Shown: one piece after another, positions 57,677 to 64,000 of the stretch
Position numbering within the stretch: the first letter of the stretch is position 1
Layout of the letters: each line of letters starts with the position of its first letter
DNA from: Sphaerisporangium fuscum
Lineage (GTDB): Bacteria; Actinomycetota; Actinomycetes; Streptosporangiales; Streptosporangiaceae
Direction: 5' to 3'
Length of the DNA stretch: 64,000 nucleotides
Assembly: GCF_018531465.1 (NCBI RefSeq)
Contig: NZ_JAHDTF010000044.1
Span: 19,758-83,757, forward strand
The notes under the pieces: model-generated
Database searches by the model: none
What the model was told of the DNA's origin: nothing
Seen by the model: the letters and a program-made list of their open reading frames with translations, nothing else
Position numbers and translations under genes: made by a program

Positions 57677-59733
57677 GCGCGGATTCCCTTCGTGGCCTCG
57701 ATCACGCCGGAAAGCTTACGGCGCAGGGCCTCGTAGAACATGCTCAGGGGGAACTCGTCGGGCAGGACGGCGTCCACCACGGCCTTCGGGAAGCCCTCCA
57801 CCGGGAGCGCCTCGGCGCCGTGCTGCCACACCGAGGCCGGGTTCGGGGCGACGTAGTTCGCGACGAGCTGGTGGGCGGCGAGCCAGTGGGCCAGCTTGGA
57901 GCGGTCGATGCCGTCGCGGTACAGCTTCTCGACCTCTCCGCGCAGGTCGGCCACGCAGTCGGCGACCCGGTCCCAGTCGATGCTGAGCCGGTTGTCGGTC
58001 CAGCGGACGACGTCGTTGCGGTGCAGGTAGGCGAACAGCAGCTGGCCGCCGAGGCCGTCGTAGTTGCGCACCCGATCGCCGGTGATCGGGAAGCGGAACA
58101 GCCGGTCGAAGAGGATGGCGTACTGGACGTACCGGGCGTGCGGCACGCCCTCGCCCTCCAGCTTGACGGCCTCGCCGAACGCCGTCAGGTCACAGCGCAG
58201 CTCCTCCAGCGAGTAGAGCCAGTACGGCATGCGCTGCTTGATCATGAACGGGTCGAACGGCAGGTCGCCGTGGCTGTGGGTGCGGTCGTGCACGAGGTCC
58301 CACAGGACGTAGGTGTCCTGGGCGAGCTCCTGGCTCTCCAGCAGGCGGGCGGCGTCCGGCGGCAGCGCCAGCTTCAGGGTGTCGGCGGCGGCGCGGCTGA
58401 CGCTGCGGAAGCGCGCGGCCTCCCGGTCGCAGAAGATGCCGCCCCAGGTGAAGCGGGCCGGGGTCTCGCGGACGGCGACGGTCTCGGGGAACAGCACCGC
58501 GCTGTTGGTGTCGTAGCCGGCGGTGAAGTCGACGAAGGCGATCGGCACGAACATCGGGTTGTCGTACCGCTCCCGCTCCAGCGAGGCCAGCCACTCGGGC
58601 CATACGGTGCGGATCCAGACGGCCTCGATGTTGCGGTTGAGGTTGCCGTTCTGGGTGTACATCGGGAAGACGACCAGGTGCTCCAGGCCGTCGACGCGCT
58701 GGGTGTCGGGATGGAAGGCGTTCAGCGAGTCGAGGAAGTCGGGCACGCCGAACCCGGCGGCCCGCCATTTGCGCAGGTCGTCGACGACGGTGGCGAGGTA
58801 CTTCTCGTCGTGCGGGAACCTCGGCGCGAGCTTCTCGACGCCCGCGATCACCCGCTCGACGATCGGCGCGGCGGCCGCGGTGTCCTCGATGGACCCGTCC
58901 TTGGCGGTCAGCGGGCGCAGTTCCTCGACGGCGGCCTTGAGCCCGGCGAAGTCGGCGTCGACCTCGCCGGTGGTGGCGGCGCCGGCCGGGACGCGGGCGG
59001 CCCAGGTGACGATGTTGCCCCACAGGCGGGCGTGCCGGAGGTCGTCTATGGAGTCGTCACCGAACAGGTCGGAGTCGGCGAACACCACGACCCGTCCCTT
59101 GCCGTGACGAAGGGCGACCGCGAGCGCGCGGCCGGGGAGGTCGGCGGCGGCCGAGGTCTCGTACAGCACGGTGGCGCCGGGCGGCGGGGTGAGCACGCCG
59201 GCCCGGTAGAAGCACGCCTCCCGCGCGCCCGCCGTGAGGTCCTCCTCGGCGGTCGGGACGGGCTTGCCGAGCACCCAGGTGGCGACGTTGTTGTAGCAGT
59301 TGGCGGGGTCCTGCACGGTGGCGTGCTCGATGCCCACGCCGAACCGGGCCAGCAGCTCGGGGATGTTGTTGCCGTACTTCTCCTGCTCGCACTCGGCGAG
59401 CACGATCAGCCCGCCGCCGCCGGCGACGTACTCCTCGATCGCGTCGATCTCCTCGACGGGCAGCGCCGGGCTGCCGAGGCCGACGGTGCGCTCCCATCGG
59501 TCGGCGGAGGGGTGGGCGATGACGAAGACATCGTGGGCGTTCAGGACGGCCGGTGTGATCGCGCCCTCGGTGTGGGCGGCGACGGTGTGCCCGAGCTTCC
59601 GGAGCACCTCGGCCGCACGCGCGTAGCTGTTGTCGTCAGGGTGCGCCGGGTTGATCGCCTCGGCGACCTCTCGGCGGATCGTCCACGACTCGTTGTGGGC
59701 TTCGTCGAACAGCACTCGCGGGAACGCCCTCAT
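57673..59733 (-). CDS. DUF6421-family protein with GATase-like N-terminal region
   Basis: A 686-residue soluble protein. The first 240 residues (RVLFDEAHNESWTIRREVAE, VFVIAHPSADRW, EYVAGGGGLIVLAECEQEKY) look like a GATase1/ThuA-type alpha-beta fold lacking an obvious catalytic Cys. The rest is the DUF6421 region, with QNGNLNRNIEAVWIRTVWPE, YVLWDLVHDRTHSHGDLPFD (several His and Asp, possibly a metal site) and QYAILFDRLFRFPITGDRVR. I know of no characterised member. First gene of the operon; GGAGGG lies upstream of the ATG. The DUF6421-SDR-threonine aldolase order recurs in actinobacteria to my knowledge. Confidence 0.78.
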   Translation of the reverse strand: MRAFPRVLFDEAHNESWTIRREVAEAINPAHPDDNSYARAAEVLRKLGHTVAAHTEGAITPAVLNAHDVFVIAHPSADRWERTVGLGSPALPVEEIDAIEEYVAGGGGLIVLAECEQEKYGNNIPELLARFGVGIEHATVQDPANCYNNVATWVLGKPVPTAEEDLTAGAREACFYRAGVLTPPPGATVLYETSAAADLPGRALAVALRHGKGRVVVFADSDLFGDDSIDDLRHARLWGNIVTWAARVPAGAATTGEVDADFAGLKAAVEELRPLTAKDGSIEDTAAAAPIVERVIAGVEKLAPRFPHDEKYLATVVDDLRKWRAAGFGVPDFLDSLNAFHPDTQRVDGLEHLVVFPMYTQNGNLNRNIEAVWIRTVWPEWLASLERERYDNPMFVPIAFVDFTAGYDTNSAVLFPETVAVRETPARFTWGGIFCDREAARFRSVSRAAADTLKLALPPDAARLLESQELAQDTYVLWDLVHDRTHSHGDLPFDPFMIKQRMPYWLYSLEELRCDLTAFGEAVKLEGEGVPHARYVQYAILFDRLFRFPITGDRVRNYDGLGGQLLFAYLHRNDVVRWTDNRLSIDWDRVADCVADLRGEVEKLYRDGIDRSKLAHWLAAHQLVANYVAPNPASVWQHGAEALPVEGFPKAVVDAVLPDEFPLSMFYEALRRKLSGVIEATKGIRA

Positions 59734-60029
59734 ACCGGTCCAACCCTCCGCTTGGCGTAATTTCTCCGGCTACGTCCGGTTCTGGACGAAAAATATACAC
59801 ACAGATGCCCCTCTTGCGGAAAACCCAATCCAGATCTGCCGGTCAGGACGGGACATGGCGGCGCGACCGTCCCTCTGGGGAGATCGCGGAGTTCCGCCGG
59901 GCGGAGGAGGGGGAGTCACCCGGTGGGGGGACGACCCGGGCGGGGCCGGGCCCGTACCGTCCTCGGCGTATCAAGGAACGCCATGCCTCCGCCCACGAGG
60001 CGGACCCTCCCCTTCACCGAGGAAGCACA

Positions 60030-60740
60030 ATGCCCAAACTGTCCGACTCCGTCGGCTTCCGCCGCTGGCTCACCGGAGCGGCACTCATCGTGTCCCCCGT
60101 GTTCCAGCTCACGGCCACCCTCGTCGACCCCGGAACCTGGGGCGACGACCGTGAGGTGGTCAGCTACGGTGACAACCCCGCCCTCGCCCAGCTGCAGTCG
60201 GCGCTCTACCACTGGAGCTGGATCATCCTGCCGCTCGCGGTGGTGGGCCTGCTGCACGTGCTGCGCAAGCGCGCGGTCGTCCTCGGCCACATCGCCGGGA
60301 TCCTGACCACTCTGGGATTCATCAGCATCTCGGCCCTGCTGATGGGCGACCCGGTCGAGTGGTACTTCGGGCAGCACTACGCGCCCGATGAGGCCACCAA
60401 GATGTTCGACCAGGTCTTCGACCTGCCCGGCGTGATCTTCGGCTTCCAGATGCCGTGGGTGTTCCTCGGGCCGGTCGGCCTGGTGCTGCTGATGGTCGCC
60501 CTGTGGCGCGGCGGCTTCATGCACTGGTGGGTGCTCGTCGTCGGTGTCGTGGCCTGGGCCTCCCCGTACGTGCTGGACTACGGCCCGCTCAGCCTGCTGT
60601 GGAGCGGCGGCAACCTCGTGGTGCTGGGCTACCTGGGCCTGAAGGTGCTGCGGATGGGCGACGAGCGCTGGGCGTCGTACTACCCCGTCTCGGCGCCGGG
60701 GCGCACGACCCCCGACTCGTACGCGAACACGACCGCCTGA
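60030..60740 (+). CDS. Hypothetical polytopic membrane protein
   Basis: A 236-residue protein with six or seven hydrophobic segments, from WLTGAALIVSPVFQLTATLV through IILPLAVVGLLHVL, IAGILTTLGFISISALLMGD and WWVLVVGVVAWASPYVLDYG to LVVLGYLGLKVLRM. GAGGAAG precedes the ATG. No family recognised. Its last 20 codons overlap, on the opposite strand, the end of a response regulator gene. Divergent from DUF6421 across about 295 bp; that gap holds an AT-rich stretch (ATATACACAC near 59792) likely to be promoter sequence. Confidence 0.7.
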   Translation: MPKLSDSVGFRRWLTGAALIVSPVFQLTATLVDPGTWGDDREVVSYGDNPALAQLQSALYHWSWIILPLAVVGLLHVLRKRAVVLGHIAGILTTLGFISISALLMGDPVEWYFGQHYAPDEATKMFDQVFDLPGVIFGFQMPWVFLGPVGLVLLMVALWRGGFMHWWVLVVGVVAWASPYVLDYGPLSLLWSGGNLVVLGYLGLKVLRMGDERWASYYPVSAPGRTTPDSYANTTA

Positions 60741-61342
60741 GCGCGGTCGCGCAGATGGAGCTTCATCAGCACACGTGCCACGTGGGTCTTGACCGTGGCC
60801 TCGCCGACGAAGAGCTCGGTGGCGATCTCGGCGTTGGTGAGGCCACGGGCGAGGTGGCGCAGCACCTCGAGCTCCCTCGGGGTGAGCTCGGCCAGCTGCG
60901 GCGGCCTGACCGGCTCGTGCCGCCCGGCGAACGACGCGATGACCCGCGTGGTGACGGCCGGGTCGAGCAGCCCGTCGCCGGAGGCCACCACCCTGACGGC
61001 CTCGACCAGCTGCTCGGGCGGGGAGACCTTGAGCAGGAACCCGCTGGTGCCGGCCCGCAGGGCGGCGTAGAGGTTCTCGTCGGTGTCGAAGGTGGTCAGC
61101 ATGACGATCTTCGGAGGGTTCGGGCCGTCGAGGAGCTGCCGGGCGGCGGTCAGGCCGTCCATGCGCGGCATCTGGATGTCCATCAGCACGACGTCGGGCC
61201 GCAGGCGGCGCACCACGCTGAGCGCCTCGGCGCCGTCGGAGGCCTCTCCCACGACCTCCATGCCGGGCTCGGACTCCACCACCATGCGAAGGCCGGCCCG
61301 CACCATGGCCTGGTCGTCGGCGACGACGACGCGGATCGTCAT
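60680..61342 (-). CDS. NarL/LuxR-type response regulator
   Basis: A 220-residue regulator. The receiver carries acidic residues DD (9-10), phospho-acceptor Asp55 in VVLMDIQMPRMDG and Lys in GFLLKVSPPEQL. The C-terminal HTH is LTPRELEVLRHLARGLTNAE, then IATELFVGEATVKTHVARVL. Its ATG overlaps the kinase stop (ATGA), so kinase and regulator form an operon. Its 3' end runs 61 bp into the convergent membrane-protein gene. Target genes are unknown. Confidence 0.92.
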   Translation of the reverse strand: MTIRVVVADDQAMVRAGLRMVVESEPGMEVVGEASDGAEALSVVRRLRPDVVLMDIQMPRMDGLTAARQLLDGPNPPKIVMLTTFDTDENLYAALRAGTSGFLLKVSPPEQLVEAVRVVASGDGLLDPAVTTRVIASFAGRHEPVRPPQLAELTPRELEVLRHLARGLTNAEIATELFVGEATVKTHVARVLMKLHLRDRAQAVVFAYESGVVRPGAETG

Positions 61343-62547
61343 ACGAGCACTCCTTGCGGGATCGGTAGGCGCGCGCGGACACGGAAACCCTGCCCGGGAG
61401 CGGGAAGAGGTCCCGCCTCCAGCGAGCCACCGTACAGCTCCGCGCGCTCCCGCATGCCCACCAAGCCGTGCCCTGTGGACAGCTCCGCGGCGCGCCGGCC
61501 GCCTCCCCGCGCGGCCTGGTTCACGATCTCCAGTTCGACCGCGCCGGGCAGGTGGTCGATCGTGATGCGGATCTCGGCCCCCGGCGCGTGCTTGACCGCG
61601 TTGGTCAGCGCCTCCTGGACGATGCGGTACGCCGACAGGTCGAGGCCCGGCGTGAGCCGTACCGGCCGGCCCCTGACGGTCAGGTGGATGTCGGCCCCGG
61701 GCAGGGTGGCGACCAGGTTCTCCAGCACGTCGAGACCGGGCTGCGGCAGCGCCTCGTCCTGCTGCATGCGCAGCGCGCCGAGCATCACGCGCAGTTCGTC
61801 CACCGCCTCCCGGCCCATGCGTTCGATGCCGGACAGCACCTCGTTCGTCCCGCCCTGCGCCCTGCGCAGCGCCCCGGCCTGCATCACCATCATGCTGACG
61901 CTGTGGGCGACCACGTCGTGGAGCTCGCGGGCGATCCGGGTGCGCTCCGCGGCGACGGCCTCGGCGGCGCGGTGCTCCCGTTCGAGCTCCAGCAGGCGGG
62001 CGTGCTCGGCGAGCCGCACGGCCCGCGTGAGGTGCGTCCGCACCGCGAGGCCGGTCAGGTAGGCGCCGCCGAACGCGACGGTGAGGAAGGTGATCTCCTC
62101 GAACGGCAGCGGGCGCAGGTCCACGGCTCCGGAGTCGAAGACCAGCACGCCGGAGAGCGCCCACGCGGCGCCCGGCCCGAACCGGAGCTCGGCGCCCACG
62201 GTGTGGAAGACGATCAGCAGCGCCGCCAGCTGCCAGACCGGGCAGCTCTCGTTGCCCTGCCGGTGCCAGGCGTACTGCGCGAGGATCATGAGGATGAAGA
62301 CGGCCACCGGCGACCTGCGGCGGTAGAAGAGCAGCACACCGGTCACGAGCGCCTGGAGCACCCACCACAGCTCGGGATCCTGCGCCGCGCCGTACGCCGT
62401 GGCCGACGTGAGCGCCTGCATCGTCCCGAGCCCGACGACCGTGCCGCCGATCATCAGATCGACCCGGGGAATCGCGGCGAGGCGCCGCCTGACGTCCACC
62501 CGAGGGATCGTGCCGAAGTGCCGCCTGAAGGTGATGAATGCCGCCAT
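61339..62547 (-). CDS. Sensor histidine kinase (NarL/DesK type)
   Basis: A 402-residue membrane kinase with four to five N-terminal helices (LMIGGTVVGLGTMQALTSA through ITFLTVAFGGAYLTGLAV), a short coiled linker, HisKA_3 with RIARELHDVVAHSVSMMVMQ (phospho-His about 210) and HATPase motifs EALTNAVKHAPGA and GHGLVGMRERAELYGG. Paired with the response regulator by a 4-bp overlap. The start is uncertain: the ATG used here has no ribosome site, whereas an in-frame TTG 57 bp upstream follows TTGGAG. The signal is unknown. Confidence 0.88.
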   Translation of the reverse strand: MAAFITFRRHFGTIPRVDVRRRLAAIPRVDLMIGGTVVGLGTMQALTSATAYGAAQDPELWWVLQALVTGVLLFYRRRSPVAVFILMILAQYAWHRQGNESCPVWQLAALLIVFHTVGAELRFGPGAAWALSGVLVFDSGAVDLRPLPFEEITFLTVAFGGAYLTGLAVRTHLTRAVRLAEHARLLELEREHRAAEAVAAERTRIARELHDVVAHSVSMMVMQAGALRRAQGGTNEVLSGIERMGREAVDELRVMLGALRMQQDEALPQPGLDVLENLVATLPGADIHLTVRGRPVRLTPGLDLSAYRIVQEALTNAVKHAPGAEIRITIDHLPGAVELEIVNQAARGGGRRAAELSTGHGLVGMRERAELYGGSLEAGPLPAPGQGFRVRARLPIPQGVLV

Positions 62548-62765
62548 AGCGGCGAGGTTAATCTCTGCCCGCGCCCGGCGATACGCCCGAAAACCCCAGC
62601 GCAAGCCGACTCCAAGTCGCCTTCAAGTCGATCAAGATCGATCGGCGTGAATCACCAGGTGGCCCGGCGGCCGATTGCAAGTCCGTGACGGCCGTGCGCC
62701 GAGCCTTGAACGGCATCGCCCGCGCTGCGACTCTGAAATCCCCTGGTACTTATTAGGAGGCGGCG

Positions 62766-64000
62766 ATGCCCCGCCTACAGGTCCTTTTCGCGGGGCTGAG
62801 CGCCATCACGGCGCTCGCCGCCGGCAACGTCCATCCTCATCCCAGCGGATCCACCGACCGTGTCACCCCTGGAACGGTCCGGGTCGAGGCCCGCGCCCAC
62901 GTGACGATCACCCTTTTCGACGACCGGAACGTGTTCAAGCAGGTGATCCGCGAATACGACGTCCCGGTGGGGAACGGCAGCGGCTTCATTGTCTCCCCCG
63001 ACGGCGTCGTGGTCACCGCCACCGCCGTCGTCCAGCCCGACCAGGACCCCGGCGTGTACGCCGTCAACCGGGCGTTCTCCGAGTACTTCAAGGTCGACCT
63101 CCCGGGTGACTTCTCCCGCCACAAGGTGAAGGACGCCGAACTGAACTCCCGGCTGCAGGCCTGCTACCCGCCGCGGCGGCAGCACTCCACCTGCGCCGGC
63201 CAGACGGCCATCGTGATCACGGTGTTCCCCTACGCCGAGCCTCCCGCGCCCGACGGCTACCCCGCGCGACTGCTGCGCGGCGGCCCCTCCCCGGCGGCGC
63301 CCGCGGTGCTCAGGCTCACCAAGGGCGGGGAGGACTCCACGCTGCCCACCGTCCCGCTCGGAACCTCGGTCGGCGGCGGCATCGAGTCGGTGGACGTCAT
63401 CGGGCTGCCGGCCAGGCCGGGCGCCAAGGCCCCGCCGAAGGTCGAGACCGCCCACCTCGACCCGCCGGGCGGGCGTACGTTCAAGACGGCGGAGCGGGCC
63501 AAGCTGGAGGCCTTCCTGGACGCCGACGGCGAGGGCGGGGCCGTGGTCGACGACGCCAAGAGCGAGGTGGTCGGCCTGGTCACGGGCGGCCACGGCGCGG
63601 CGGGCAGGCTGACGCCGGTCGACGACATCCGGGCCGCGCTGGTCGCGGCGGACGTCGCCCCCCGGCGCGGCCCGGTGGACGTGATCTACGAGACGGCGCT
63701 CGCCCCGTACCACAACAAGTTCTACGCCAACGCGATCCCGGTGCTGGAGCAGGTGCTGAGGCTGCGCCCCGACCACGCCGTGGCCCAGGACCACCTGCGC
63801 CTGGCCCGGGCCAACCGCGCTCCGGCGCCCGCGGCCGTCCGGACGAGGAGCCCGGCCGGGGGCTCCTCGGCGCTGCCGCTCGCCACGGCGGGGCTGATCG
63901 GCGCCGGGCTCCTGCTGGCCGCGGCGGTGCCCATCGTGCTGCGCCGGCGCCGGACGGCGGCGGCCGGGATCCCGCCGGAACCGGTCGCCGCCGCCCGGCC
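62766..64000 (+). CDS. Trypsin-like pseudo-protease domain membrane protein (3' truncated by window edge)
   Basis: 411 codons are visible and the frame is open at the window end. The N-terminus is a signal peptide (LQVLFAGLSAITALAAG). Residues about 45-320 have the trypsin/HtrA pattern GNGSGFIVSPDGVVVTATAV, but the catalytic His site (usually T-A-A-H-V-V) reads T-A-T-A-V-V and the Ser site (G-N-S-G-G-P) reads GEGGAVVDD, so both His and Ser are lost. A short helical TPR-like segment follows (NAIPVLEQVLRLRPDHAVAQ), then a membrane helix LATAGLIGAGLLLAAAVPIV and basic RRRR. AGGAGG sits before the ATG. Likely a non-catalytic binding protein. Confidence 0.75.
   Translation, partial: MPRLQVLFAGLSAITALAAGNVHPHPSGSTDRVTPGTVRVEARAHVTITLFDDRNVFKQVIREYDVPVGNGSGFIVSPDGVVVTATAVVQPDQDPGVYAVNRAFSEYFKVDLPGDFSRHKVKDAELNSRLQACYPPRRQHSTCAGQTAIVITVFPYAEPPAPDGYPARLLRGGPSPAAPAVLRLTKGGEDSTLPTVPLGTSVGGGIESVDVIGLPARPGAKAPPKVETAHLDPPGGRTFKTAERAKLEAFLDADGEGGAVVDDAKSEVVGLVTGGHGAAGRLTPVDDIRAALVAADVAPRRGPVDVIYETALAPYHNKFYANAIPVLEQVLRLRPDHAVAQDHLRLARANRAPAPAAVRTRSPAGGSSALPLATAGLIGAGLLLAAAVPIVLRRRRTAAAGIPPEPVAAAR

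Noticed and set aside
59734..60029. Divergent gap between the DUF6421 and membrane-protein genes
   Set aside because: AT-rich TATATT-like sequence near 59792 could be a -10 box, but no matching -35 was found; left unannotated.

Overview
The window is about 72% GC DNA with dense, GC-ending codons, frequent GTG and TTG starts and many 1-14 bp gene overlaps. The content fits a filamentous actinomycete: glnA2-type glutamine synthetase, F420:NADP oxidoreductase, DUF5753/DUF397 pair, PucR, several NarL-type two-component systems, DUF6421, CtaG/CopD fusion. A member of the Streptosporangiales is my guess; no marker here fixes the family. No rRNA, tRNA, CRISPR, phage or insertion sequence was recognised. 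The window cuts a gene at each end.

Layout. 1-8261 (+): a co-directional operon with the tail of an Hsp70/DnaK-like gene, a large beta-sandwich (FN3-like) protein, a zinc-ribbon GTPase, a possible 49-codon repeat ORF, a GAP1-like protein and a membrane-anchored zinc-ribbon GTPase. It matches the GTPase-centred conflict (putative immunity) systems predicted in actinobacteria. 8289-16389: hotdog protein, glutamine synthetase-like GlnA2 with a GlnR-type box upstream, a bacterial expansin, a divergent ArsR/MFS pair with a palindrome between them, and an orphan sensor kinase. 16573-30198: NAD synthetase, methyltransferase, an MFS/TetR efflux operon with operator-like repeats, panB, threonine dehydratase, a Cys/Met PLP enzyme, F420:NADP oxidoreductase, small proteins, methionine aminopeptidase and an exported alpha/beta hydrolase. 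30396-38506: DedA, a complete two-component pair, a ThDP enzyme, a GAF-LuxR regulator, the XRE(DUF5753)/DUF397 pair and a GNAT enzyme.

38638-50464: a 962-residue membrane protein with an extracytoplasmic type I periplasmic-binding fold, a stand-alone HATPase with a small secreted peptide downstream, CopC plus CopD/CtaG (copper delivery), and a HTH-TPR regulator divergent from a 44-codon secreted-peptide gene. Then PucR, divergent from a lone molybdenum subunit of xanthine dehydrogenase. 50521-64000: an Excalibur/SecDF-head membrane protein, alanine dehydrogenase, divergent DUF3105 and DUF305 genes, a tightly coupled DUF6421-SDR-threonine aldolase operon, a membrane protein whose 3' end overlaps a convergent response regulator, the cognate kinase, and a truncated pseudo-protease-like membrane protein.

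The two strongest candidates for new biology are the HTH-TPR regulator with its divergent secreted peptide at 46.2-46.4 kb, which resembles an RRNPP quorum-sensing cassette, and the GTPase/GAP1 operon at the left edge, a class already predicted but with an unusual repeat ORF here. The DUF6421-SDR-aldolase operon is a third, metabolic, candidate.
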